Origin: Limnoperna fortunei
Taxonomy: Eukaryota > Mollusca > Bivalvia > Mytilida > Modiolidae
Assembly (NCBI GenBank): GCA_944474755.1
Contig: OX104115.1
Span: 63,802,648 to 63,866,647 of the forward strand
DNA: 64,000 nucleotides
Direction of reading: 5' to 3'
The notes beneath the pieces are model-generated. The model was given only the letters and a program-made list of their open reading frames with translations, ran no database searches and was not told the origin of the DNA. The position numbers were made by a program, and so were the translations under genes. Numbering within the stretch: the stretch's first letter is position 1; the number at the start of each line of letters is the position of its first letter. Of this stretch, positions 1 through 11,400 are shown piece by piece.

Positions 1-539
1 TGCATATTGCTTTATCATATAGTACCATATGATGTATAACGATTGTATGCTCCTTGGTCATTTACTTCCTGTTTACCGAATAGATTTTTATACACAGTTA
101 ACATGCATGCAAACTTTTTGTGAAAGCGGGGTATCACTTTTCAGCATTAGCTCACATTCCACACTTGTTTTTTTTTTTTTAAATTTATCGCCGCATTAAA
201 ATGACGTTTCAACTTAAGTGAAAAACAAAGTGGTTAAATTTTTACAAAGTTTGATTTTTTTTTTACTTGAAATAATAGATATTTATTGAAATGAAACTTG
301 TATCTTGGTATGCAAGAACTTTTTGTCTGTGAAAGATACTTTTATTTCATTTGAAATAAAAAGACAAAAAATATTACTTTTCCCTAAGCCATTATTCGTA
401 AAAAAAAGCGTAAGCTAGGACCAGGCAATAGTCGTCGTCTTCAAAATCTTTGGGTCGTGTCGTTTGCTGTTGAAGTGGGAAAAGTCTCACGGTTTGTCCG
501 AATACAATTGAACGTCACGACAGCAGACAACTTTTGTAA
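1..539. other. Intergenic, no gene seen
   Basis: AT-rich sequence with poly-T and poly-A runs and no credible coding frame. About 473-553 is recognisable, inverted and diverged, at 51,518-51,602; both share the motif GGTTTGTCCGAATAC. It is therefore part of a dispersed repeat. Confidence 0.5.
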
Positions 540-683
540 ACAACGCAAGGTCCCTTCAAAACAACGTAGGAAAAGTCAATGACGATTAGGGCATCGTAGT
601 GTAATCGTTGAAACATTTTTTCTATAAAATTTTCATAATACAAAGTAAAATATAGAACAATACAAAAAAGACAGCAAAAAACG

Positions 684-853
684 GAACACACGGGAGTGTA
701 ATTTATGAAATGGCTGGAACAGTCATATTTTATTTAAGAAATAATTCATGGATACCATACTGATTATGACAAATAATATTATCTGTACATTGAAGCGGCA
801 TATACATGTGCGCTAGTGAATGGCTGTTCCACGTACCTCCCGTGTGTCATAAT
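684..853. mobile_element. Possible small inverted-repeat element
   Basis: The ends carry ACACACGGGAG (about 685-696) and its inverse CTCCCGTGTGT (about 838-849). Inside each end lies the inverted pair TGGCTGGAACAG / TGGCTGTTCCA. The arrangement is that of a short non-autonomous foldback element. Copy B has only one GCTGGAACAG arm, near 34,905. There is no coding content and the target-site duplication is unclear. Confidence 0.4.
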
Positions 854-2280
854 ATAGAGTGGTAGAAACATAATTTAATGGCTGAATGTTGAATTCAGCA
901 AATCTCAGAATTCAGACTTAAAATAACAACTTTATTAACAGTAACTATGATTATGGTTTATGAGTTTTTTAAATAAAATTTAAACGACTGCAACCAAAAT
1001 AAACTTGCAAATTTATTGTAACTTTAACACGGCTTTGTTTACATAGCGAAAGCAGTACGTCATATTAGAATTCATATTTAAATAGAAGTTTATTACCAAA
1101 GCGTTTGAAGGACGTCATAATAGAGTATTTCTGTCAAAAATATTTTTGTGGAGTCTATATCTGAGTATGTATACCATTAACAAACGGTAACTAACAACAT
1201 GTGAGTTCTCACAATTGTCTGTTAAAACAATAAACTTTTAGTGCAATAAAATCCCCAGAGCTTTGAGCTTGTTATACACCAGCTAGAATTCGTGTTTATA
1301 CAGATGTCAGTTGTTTTCTCAATTAGACTGACTTTTTTGAGAAATTTTACCGGCAAAAATGTTTGACAAGACCACTGGCTTTCTCGTGAATGTTAATGTT
1401 TTAAATAATTCTTTGCGTACATAATTGTCTCTGAATTATCTTTGTTGGAAGTTGATAAATATAAATAAACAAATATTTTGCCATGTTTCTACTGTGTCCG
1501 ATTGTACACGATGATGTTACTAAAATAAACATATTAACGAAAAATACATCTCAAATTGTTTGAAAGTAAAATAACAATTTTGATGTCATCAACTCGAACC
1601 CGTTTTGACACAAATACAATAACTTTTGTTTAGAAGTAACGTTCAACTTGGCACAACAGACAAAAACACATAAATGTCTTCAAATATAATAAGTTGTATT
1701 TGATTAACTTCACTTTCAGACCAAATGCGGCAAAAGTTTTTTTTTGTCGTGCACGTATCTTTTGTTCAAAGTATAAGGATAATAAAAAATGAAAAAGTCT
1801 GACCAGAAACACACGTTAAGTTGCAGCACGAAAAAAAATTATGTAGTTAACAAATATATACGCTAGGACTATTAGAACTTAGCGGACAACAGTTGGCGTC
1901 TTATATTAGAAAAGAATTATCGTTAATCAATGTGAACTGGTTTTGTTATCTCTGAAAAATCTAATTCTCTAAATATACGTTCAGAATCCACGCAATTTAT
2001 CCGTTAATTACATGCAATCAATCATAATGTTTGATAGTTTTAGTCTTATAGTGTAATTCGTTAAAAACCATATAAATGACATTTATCAGTGAAAGAAAAA
2101 AATCTTTTTATCTATGGGATAAGTAATTTTGTTTTCTCAAGAGGAATCTGCTAAATACGCAGGTATTTTAAGGCGTATACAAAACAATAATGCAAGAAAT
2201 ATGTGCATTAAAGAAAGCAATTTTTTGTGACAGAATACAGTCAAACAAAAAAAGATAGCTTTTATTTTGACCATAATGCA
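854..2280. other. Intergenic, duplicated in copy B, no gene seen
   Basis: Matches 34,930-35,950. Short minus-strand frames around 1,630-1,812 and 35,283-35,507 correspond to each other, but they carry different indels and no domain, so I do not call them genes. Confidence 0.5.
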
Positions 2281-2351
2281 GTAAAATGCTATAAAAAGTA
2301 TTCCGCTTTATGATATATAAAGCGGAATTATACTTTTTATAGCATTTTATC
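2281..2351. repeat. Hairpin-forming palindrome
   Basis: Two arms of about 30 nt (TAAAATGCTATAAAAAGTA followed by TTCCGCTTTA, and their reverse complement with a 2-nt insertion) flank a spacer of about 7 nt. The homologous site in copy B (about 35,945-35,992) has only one arm, so the palindrome is specific to copy A. Confidence 0.8.
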
Positions 2352-3097
2352 TACATTCACTTTCAATATATTTCTCTTTGGTGAGATAACCATTTTTATT
2401 TATAATTAAAATGTATATAAATTTCGTTTCCCTGACCAAGTTTTTAACAAGTTTTAATCAGTGTGACAAAAAATGTCGGGGCAGGCAAGAAAATATAGGC
2501 GACAAATGAAACGTTTATGTGATTACGTACCAAGGGAGACGATCGTATAAGTTTGTGCGGTGCGAATGTACAACAGTAGAATATTTCCATTTTTGAATAT
2601 GATGTATCGTGCGTTTCCGTCTATCGTTATAATGTAAATTAAACTGTTTTAATATCTCATATTGAAAAAAAAACTTAGTTCTATGCACAATGACCTATAT
2701 TGGGGGTCGTTTGGTTAGCCGAGCCCTTTAAATTCACACATGAGAAAAGGTCTAAAATTGAAGAGACAGCAAAATATCAATTCAAATTAGAATCTAAACC
2801 AAAGAAATTTTACTTTTATTAGCATGAATATTAAAAGTAAAACCAGCCTAAAAAATCATTAGACATCCCGATTTGAAATAAAGTTATTAGATATCTTTAA
2901 GATATCGAGAACAAGGTAACTGGAACTGTAGACCATGAAATGACTCCTAAGCCAGGACAGGAAATTCCATCCATGATAAGAGACACTAAAAATGTTGCAT
3001 GATCTACCGATACAATACCCTTATTAGACAGCTTAATAATATTTTTTTAGGTATGAAACTTAAATTAATATCAGATAAAATTATATTCAGGAAAATA
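2352..3097. other. Intergenic, duplicated in copy B, no gene seen
   Basis: Colinear with about 35,993-36,690, for example the shared string CTACCGATACA near 3,003 and 36,614. No coding frame is conserved between the two copies. Confidence 0.5.
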
Positions 3098-4298
3098 TAC
3101 TCACCCAATAAAGAAACGCAACATACAAAAAATAGGAATTTTACTTCATATATTATTTTAACAATTTATCATATAAATTATTGATACAGAAATGTAAAAA
3201 ATGGCACACTTCTTGTTCATGAGTTCTTTTACCATGGAACATAACATTTTGTCGCATATTGTCAATAAATCACGCAAACAATGTCAGTATCTGTTGTGCC
3301 CACCATTTGCCTGTAACACAGCCTTTACTCTTCTTGGCATGGATTCAATTTAACGTTGAGTACGAACACGCGGTATCCTTTGCCACTCATACTGCTCTAA
3401 TTGTTTCAGATTTTGCGGCTGTGGTTGGCGTTGGCGCACGCGCAGATGTTCAATTGGGTTAAGATCCGGAGATCGTAGTGGCCAACGGATCACATTGACA
3501 TTCTGTTGCTCTAAAAAATCTACTGTTACACGTGCTGTATGTGGTCGGGCATTGTCGTGTTGAAAATATTCTCTTTGAATGTCAATTACGAGCAATAAAT
3601 GCGGCCGTATAATTTCGTCTCTATACTTAACAGCGTTACGATTGCCTTGGATATGTATCAGCTGTGTGTTCCTGGCGTAAGAGATAGCGCTCATAACACA
3701 TATCACATTATAACACTGCCTCCGCAAAAAATTGTCTCTTTCTACAACAAAGTTTTGCGCAAAACGTTCATATTGTCGCCTGTTCACTCGTATGGGACCA
3801 TCTCGTTATTCAAGCTGAAAACGTGATTCATCGCTGAACCACACTCTTCTCCAGTATGTAAATTCTATACACGAAAAGTTGTACACCATCTAACCCTTGC
3901 TTGGAGGTGTTGGCGTCTTCATGTTGCGCCGACGAAAGGTCTCTTTGCCCGCAATCCATGAGAGCGTAACCGATTGCGTACTGTCTGTGGTGATTCTACG
4001 GCGCAACCCAGTGACGTTTACAGATGTTTCTGTTGCAGTAATAGTCCTATTCTTTAGATGGCAAAAATTAATGTAACGATCCTGCGCCCGAGTTGTTACA
4101 AGCGGACGCCCTGAACATAGTCTGTCTGTCGTTGTACCAGTGTCTCCGAAGGTTCACGGGTGAATGAACTTAAATGCTTTCACCTGAAAAACCTTTAATT
4201 AAGGTGTAATATTGATGTTGTGTATATATATTTGAATATTTATAGGATATTTGTGCGCAAAAAATGGTTTGAAAAAAATTATCTTTTTTGAGTGAGTA
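3098..4298 (-). mobile_element. Tc1/mariner-family transposon (dead copy)
   Basis: The element is about 1.2 kb, which is short for Tc1. Its ends are TACTCACCCAATAAAG and, inverted, TACTCACTCAAAAAAG, and each is flanked by the TA dinucleotide expected for Tc1/mariner insertion. It encodes a decayed transposase on the minus strand. Copy B lacks it: B sequence corresponding to the left flank ends near 36,690 and that corresponding to the right flank resumes near 41,190. The insertion may therefore postdate the duplication, although B has other sequence at this point. Confidence 0.75.
3350..4146 (-). pseudogene. Tc1-like transposase pseudogene
   Basis: The longest open part (3,350-3,787) is the C-terminal catalytic half. 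HDNARPHTARV holds the second catalytic Asp and WPLRSPDLNPIEHL holds the Glu. They are separated by 34 residues, the DD34E spacing that defines Tc1-like enzymes. Upstream (3,790-4,146) are remnants of the N-terminal half, such as SGRPLVTTRAQDRYI and FSDESRFQLE, but they lie in different frames with in-frame stops. The first catalytic Asp is likely the one in FSDESRF. The protein would bind the terminal repeats and cut and paste the element at TA sites. This copy cannot make an active enzyme. Confidence 0.85.
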
Positions 4299-4369
4299 TA
4301 TGTTCATCAATAAACATGCATGTCTAATGATGTTGTTGACAACTAATCTATACATATAATGATAAAGCA

Positions 4370-4500
4370 GAGGGATTATTCACTTCTATGAATGTAATTT
4401 ACTGTAGATAAATATTCACTTCATGGACAAAATGGTGCTCTAGACGGACCGATCACTTCGAAGGATGAAATGGTGATGTACAATTCATGGCCATGGTGTA
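4370..4500. repeat. Degenerate ~40-bp minisatellite, short allele
   Basis: Three or four poor copies of a motif of the type TGGTGCTGTAGACGGAC ... ATTCACTTC(A/T)ATG. The same motif is greatly expanded in copy B at 38,830-39,510 and 40,775-41,060. Confidence 0.5.
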
Positions 4501-7072
4501 ATTTAAAATGCTCGATCGTTATCTATTTATATTATCTATGTTATTGGAGAAATATTTAACATTCGTTTAAGAAAAATGGTAACAAGGAGGGTTGGGACAT
4601 ATAAAAGCAATAGAACCCTGACGTCATATTGATATTGTCAAGCTGCATAATAATTAAAAATGCTCTATCGTTCACTATTAATATTGTTTGACATATTTAC
4701 TGAGATCTGTGTTTATGATAAAGTGCTTATGCATTAAAAAACGAGACAAAATGGTGCATGGATAATGAATTAATTTGGTAAATAGTCAGATATTAGACGA
4801 TCTGTCACATATTTGGCATTATTGTTTACTAATTGGTGCATAAATAAATAAAATGCATTAATTCTTAATTGTCCCGGGAACAAACTAATTGTCTTCACAA
4901 ATTAATATATTACTCTACAGTCATGTTTAGAAAAGTAGAAATAATACATCTATATTTTGTAAATATCAATATCCTAGAAATTATTTAAATAAATACAAAT
5001 ATTAATTTAGACGACCAAGTTTCGTAGGCAATAATAAGTAATTTTACATAATGATGGCGAGACATTCTAACACATTTTCGCTAAAAGCAAATACATAGAT
5101 GATTTACGTCCAGCGAGAAGCATTTCAGTCAAACCCATTATGATCTGTGGTAGGGTTTATAGTTTTATAACTCTTCTTCAACATGAGGAACTCACAATGC
5201 GGCACTTATCTGAGAAGCTTTATGTGTCGAGCTCTGAGAATCTTATACATCAGATAATAATATGTCATCAGCGAACATGTCCTCACAGGGTTACTTTTAA
5301 ATACTTCCTTGTGCAAAATTTGGTACTTGTCATGTTTAATGTTGCTCAGCGTAAATAATATACCGCGTTAAAACCGAGTCGAAATCCCAATATTTACTTC
5401 TCATATATATTTTTCTTTAATTTTCTTATCATTAAACGTTAAAAAAAATTCATTTCTAATAATTCTTTTTCTACTTTCGTAGTAAAACACAGTTGCAATT
5501 CAGTCCAAAATAGAATGAAATAATAGACAGAAAATTGTCTCCTGAAGCCACAGGAAAAGCACAAAAAATTGGGTAGTGACAGAGAAATTGCGTTTTGCTG
5601 TGGATGCATATACTATTATTGACATCTACAAAAATACTCAAAAATCGCCATAAGCGTGGTACTCATCAAAAACACCACCCCGTTATGTTTTTCGCATTAC
5701 AACCTGTCAACAAACAAGAAACAACATCTCAGTGGTTGTATAATAATTTCTTCAAATATAATAATCGGTTGGACAGATTTTTCTGCTAGTGTGAATTATT
5801 ACGTTTGTTAAGAGTACAAGTACAATGTTTGTATATAAAAATAATTTGCAGCAAAATGTATCTGTATTTGTACATGTATGTTGGTAAATGAATTACCACA
5901 ATCAAACATCAACTTGCCTGTTATTCCGTCCAGTGTACTGATGTAAGACAATGCCATGTCATAAATGTAAACTGCCGAAGCAATGTTTTCCAAGTAATAT
6001 TCAAATGAATATATCATGGATGAATCACAAAGAAGAACCCAAATATATTGAAATTAATATCACAAAATTATTCATCAATATATTCCCGACGACAATGATG
6101 ATTATATCCAGTGACTTAATCGACAAAAATATTAGATTAGATTAAGATCTCCGATATAGTTGGATAATAGAACATTTGTCAAATTATTTTATCAAACGTA
6201 AAAGGCAATTTACAAAAGTAGTAATTAGTAAACTGACAACAGGATAAACTCGATATTTACAGTTAAAATCCAGTTGGTTTACTTATCAGTGCTCTACGTA
6301 GAACGGAACTTTACAAAAAAAGACGTCTTCGTCCACGTTGTAGAGATATTATTGTTTGTCAATTATGAAAAATTAAGGTTAGTTTGTCATACTTTTATAT
6401 CTTTTTTTTCATTGTTTTCTTAGAGATATCAACCACATACCTAAATATATGGGTTTTATAAGGCAAATGGCAGCGGTTTGTGGCTATTCATTGTACTAGG
6501 ATTGTTTATACAGTGATGTCGACAGAAATCCAGTTGTTAAATTGGGGGACACACACATAATACTAAAATAACTATACTTCTAGATTCGGACAATAATTCA
6601 CTTATAGTAAAGTGTTAAAAATAGAAACTTTGATATATTAGGTGGTAGATTGATAGTTCTGCCTAATATGCGCTAGACCAGAATCTAGGCATTAAAACGT
6701 GGAACATGAATTAAGTCAAGATAACAAGTTTTACTTTGACATTTCGAAATAATATTAATTTTTCGCAGCAACTACATGTATTTTTTAAAAATTATATCAA
6801 AGTGTGTTAATTTAAATAGATGTATTGCAACATGTTTATTTAAGCAATTTTCAATATCGTTTATCGTAAACACTCGGTTCGGAAGATATATTTTGATAAA
6901 ATTAAAACTAAATAATTATCATTTAAGCTCAGTTTGCTAAATCTAAAATATTCAATATTTCAATATGTATTAATGATGTATAAAATTGCAATTCAATATA
7001 GTTTACACCCTTTACATACTTATATTGCTGAATTCGTTTGTGTCAGGACCTGTACATTTGTACCTGGAGGTT
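4501..7072. other. Intergenic, duplicated in copy B, no gene seen
   Basis: AT-rich. 5,470-5,720 matches two places in copy B (40,557-40,775 and 41,955-42,170), and 5,800-7,070 matches 42,230-43,540. Short frames present here are not preserved in copy B, which argues against coding. Confidence 0.5.
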
Positions 7073-7080
7073 TATTTGAC

Positions 7081-7240
7081 GGCCTAAGTATACTTTAGGG
7101 GACACAAATCATTTCGAGGAGCCAGCTCATCATAAGTTATGGTTAGGGTTAGAGTTAGAGAAATGAATAAGTTTAGATTTAGGGTTAGGGTTAAGGTAAG
7201 TCGTTATGCGGTGTTGGGTCCTTTAAAGTATACTTAGGCC
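7081..7240. mobile_element. 160-bp MITE carrying telomere-like repeats
   Basis: The terminal inverted repeats begin GGCCTAAGTATACTTTA at the left and end TAAAGTATACTTAGGCC at the right. They are flanked by an ATTTGAC direct repeat (7,074-7,080 and 7,242-7,248). If counted as 8 bp with one mismatch, this is compatible with a hAT-type duplication. The interior (7,138-7,199) has several perfect and imperfect TTAGGG units. A copy lies at 43,547-43,705. Confidence 0.72.
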
Positions 7241-7248
7241 AATTTGAC

Positions 7249-7791
7249 ATTATATAATCTATTTGGATTTTTTTATTTATCTCAAGATTATAACTACATA
7301 CATAATCATTGGTAATTTTTTCCTTCAAGTGTTAGGCGGAATAGGACCATATAAGTTGCTTGTAAATTTTGTCAAATATAAACATTACAAAAATCATGTC
7401 TATATACATTCAACCTTTCACTCCACACAATAAGGTAGTTAATTTTACTTATTTTACATTTAATTTACTATATAATGGCCAGTAAATTAGAAGTAAAAGT
7501 ATAATAGATATAATTTTGGACAATATACTGTGATTGATATCTATTTTCTAGTTGAAAATTATTATAGTTATTATCCTTTTGTATAAATTTTATATTGGCT
7601 GCTTGCAAAGTGCTAAAATGACATATGCTAATACTGTGTGAATAGTTGTCTAATGTCCACCGAGCAGTATTTCAACTATATTAAGGAAGTGATTAATTAA
7701 CGTAATGTGGATGGTTATTGAAGAGGAAATTTCCCAAAATTAGTTTCAAGAGTCTGGTATGGACTAAGAATTTTCCCATATATCAGTTAAA
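7249..7791. other. Intergenic, no gene seen
   Basis: Matches 43,710-44,150. The short string around 7,655-7,685 (CAGTATTTCAACTATATT) looks like a decayed minus-strand LINE/SINE 3' tail, compare 41,315-41,345. Confidence 0.4.
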
Positions 7792-8250
7792 ATGAGCTTA
7801 TCCTTTTCAAAGTCTTTTAAGGTGTTTATAACATGCAAGAAGCATGACACAAAACACGTTACTCATTATAGTTTGCATCAAGGCTTTCAGTGTAACCTGA
7901 CAACCCCAAACGAGATAGCGCACTTTATACGTCATCTGGAGAAGGAACAGTATTTGCGTAAAATATTATGTGAGAAAAACAAAAAAGTAATTGGTTTGCG
8001 TAATGAGGACTTGACCGTCCTGTTCGATGGATTTAATCTTTAGATTTTACATTGCGTCAACAGACGACCTACTTCCAGCAACATAAAAATTCGCAACACA
8101 TCTTATGTAAATGCATCGCCTGTTTCTCAAAATGTTTCATCGCTATCTGGTCTCTTAATGACATGTCTTGTCCATTTGCGTATCATAATTGCATTCAATT
8201 TCTTTCACAAATGTTAAATGATTTTTATACATTTATCAAGCTGACTACTG
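7792..8250 (+). pseudogene. Possible decayed exon of unknown gene
   Basis: I do not recognise this sequence. An 83-codon frame (7,792-8,043) contains HVTHYSLHQGFQCNLTTPNE and continues to DLTVLFDGFNL. Copy B (44,157-44,650) keeps the same reading over most of its length and has a 30-bp in-frame insertion encoding about GWTALHNCNL. After a 2-bp frameshift B stays open in another frame with SSDDLTSSNLKIRNTSDVNA. Residue-level similarity across an in-frame indel suggests a former coding exon disrupted differently in each copy. No domain can be assigned. It lies 250 bp upstream of the receptor exon and could instead be random open sequence. Confidence 0.3.
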
Positions 8251-8460
8251 ATATATATACTTAAATTTAAAAATTATTATATGCTAATTTAAAAAGGAAT
8301 GAATAAGATAATTTCATTTTCCGTTGTGCTTTTTTGGTGCGTACTACCTGTATTGGGAAGAGATACAATTGTAATATAAGTACACATTATACAAAAAACT
8401 CATTCAAAAGTAAACGTTCTTCTTTGAGAATCATATTTAAAAATATTGCAAATTAACTGC

Positions 8461-8493
8461 CTTTTATTTTTTTCAGATCTGCACATTGGTACC
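8461..8493 (+). promoter_or_regulatory. Splice acceptor and 5' leader of receptor exon
   Basis: A pyrimidine-rich tract ends in TTTTTTCAG at 8,476 and is followed by a 17-nt leader before the ATG at 8,494. This predicts an upstream non-coding exon that I cannot locate. The same acceptor is preserved at 44,897 in copy B. Confidence 0.6.
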
Positions 8494-11400
8494 ATGCTTC
8501 TGTATATATATTGGATGATATTGTTTATATCTGTAATCAGTTTGTCTTTCAATGTTTGTTCTTTCAATGTTTCAAATATTTATGGAGCATATGAATCGGT
8601 GTGTGGTAGTCTCTTTTGTGAACATATCAAAGTCTTAAATATTTCGAACATGTCTGATTATGGCGACTTTTGTGGAGAATGCAGTTGTGACCGGAGCTGT
8701 ATATTAAACTCAAATTGCTGTCCAGATTATTTCTTTTCACATTTATCGTGTGTGGAGACTAATTTCTTACGCTTTAATACTGACAGAAAAAATGACCAAC
8801 GGTCTGTTGCTATGAAAGTGAAATGTCCTGATGTTGCAGATCCTGAAACGAAACAGCTGTGTGAAATAACTGAAGATGTTGAAAATCAATTACAAAATAT
8901 GCCAGTGTCTTCAACAAAAACTGGATTCACGTACAGGAATATACACTGCTTCGAATGTCATAACGAGTCTTCTGCTGATGTAAAACACTGGGATTTAGAA
9001 ATTCATTGTATTGAATTTACCGACTTCAATTTCATTTCCTCGTATTCTGAAATTATTTCGTACGCGAAATCAAAGAAATGCAATATGTTTTATTCTCATG
9101 ATTATTTTGGATTTCCAAACGACATCTACTGTGGCAACAATAAACCATTTTTGAATACTGTGAGTTCTTGCAACGAGTCGGGCACCTGGCTTACATATGA
9201 TGAGGACATAGAGCTTGCTTGTCAGATTTATGACCATAAGTACCATGTTTTCAAAAATGTATTTTGTTACATGTGCAATCCACCATTAAGTATAAGTGAC
9301 CCTATATCTAGTTGTAACACCACTGGATTGTGGACACCGTACAACGAAGAAATACAAAGAGCGTGCTTGCAAACAATATCAACGCCTTTGACTGCGCCAT
9401 TCAAAAACGTTTACTGTTATTTATGTAATAAAAATAACACAGACAAAAGTTTTTGTCACAAATTTCAAGAAATCGAGATCTGTTCAAACGTAACATGGAA
9501 TGGCAACAAGTTTGTTCTGCAAAATAATGGTTTAGTTTTAGAATATAAATGGTTATTAGAACAGTTACAATTTTTCCGCCAGCCACTTAGTGAGTCAATG
9601 GATATTGAACTAGAAAGAAAATACAATAAGATTTCATCAAACAATGTAAATATAACAAATCTGATGGAAAACGTTTATGCGTTTACCGGTTATGGAGAAT
9701 TCTGCCATAATTATTCAAAGTTTAACAGAATAAAGAATTGTGATTGTAGCGATCATTGTCATTTCAAACCGTCAGGATGTTGCATTGAAAGCCTTTTCAG
9801 GAAATCAACAACTTGTACTGATCAAACCTATTCGAAATACAGTTTACAGTATCTGGTGTATAACACATGTTTACAACCGAAAACCTCGGATCTTTATATA
9901 CTCTGTAGAGGAACCAATAGCAATGATTTATTTTCGTTTCTACCGATAGAACGTACATTAGGAAACGATACAATTCATTATAAAAATATCTATTGTATGA
10001 TCTGTGATGACAATTTGCAACCCCAAGCAATACTGAATGATACAATTTCGATAAATGTATGGGAAATAAACATTGAGTGTAATGTTTACCTTCCAGTGTT
10101 CTATCAAGTTTCATTTAAAGAATATTTCGACTTTATACGAAAAAACAAATGTGAAATATTCTATCAACCCGCAAACTATGCTGTACAATGTACAAGGAAT
10201 AACAATTTTCCGATATGCAACGTGACAGGAAAATGGAAAACTCATGACCCTGACATCGCTTATGCTTGTGAGAATGCTGTTTCACCGTACAACAGGTTCA
10301 AAAGCACAAAGAGCAATGTATTTTGTTTAATTTGTAATCCTAATAAAAATGAAATTATGTACTCAACATGTAACATGACTGGATTGTGGAATTCGTATAA
10401 TAGTTTAGACGAAGATGATTGTTTGAAAATGCCTTCAATCGATTATCATGCGCCATATAAAAATTATTTTTGCATGAAATGCAATGGAAAAGAAATTTCT
10501 GTTGTCTCGGGTGGAACGTTTGACGGGGTATTTTACTGGATGACAAAACCTATTTTTAATCGCAAAGAAATAATAATTAATCCGATATTCCCGTCTTATC
10601 GAGAGGTATTTTCCTTTTCTAAATATAGAACAGATGCCGCACAAAACGCAAATACTACTAAATGTAATGCCAATCAAATGTTACTTCCAGAAATGGTAAG
10701 TAAAAAATAACGTCGTAAAAATAGTATCTGTATTGTAAACGAACATTTTTTTGCTACTATAAATGATACTGATATATTTGAGATAAAAAATATCATTTTA
10801 AAGTAAAGCATCTCATTTATCTGATCGTAAGCAATGATCATGGCTTTGACATAACTACACAAATATTTAGTGATATTCAAGTCAAGGCTGTGATGACAAG
10901 CTATGTTGTGATTTTATTCCAAAACGAATCAAAAAGGTGAAAAAGTGCCTTCCATTTACCGTATAGTGATATATTGACTCACTGATGGGCAGGGTGTGCT
11001 CGCCTTTAATTCTAATCAACAGTTGCCAGTTTTCCTGTAGAATTTCGCGAGTTTTTACTAGATATTTCCGCCTCCGTCACAATACAACTAGAAAGTGCAC
11101 GATATAAATGAAAAATTATGAAAGTGGTGTGAAACCATATTTTAACAAACAAAAAAACTGATTTTATAAAAGATTCATATTTCATTTCGCATTGCATCTT
11201 TTATCAGTATTATTTTAATTTTACCTAATACTTAGACTGCCGCCGCCCATACAATATCATTCATTTGAGACATGATTATTGATGCTTTTTATTATTCATT
11301 TTTCCTTCTTTCAGAATCGATGTCTTAAGTTAGTCTGCTACCCTGGACGAATGTTGGTAAATTCTAGATGTGTTCCATTATTGCAAACTACTAAAAATCT

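Noticed and set aside
1630..1812. Minus-strand hydrophobic ORF, with a counterpart at 35,283-35,507
   Set aside because: The two copies diverge by frameshifts and no family is recognisable; AT-rich chance ORF is more likely.
7138..7199. A true telomere or chromosome end
   Set aside because: Only a few imperfect TTAGGG units, enclosed by MITE termini and present twice inside unique sequence.
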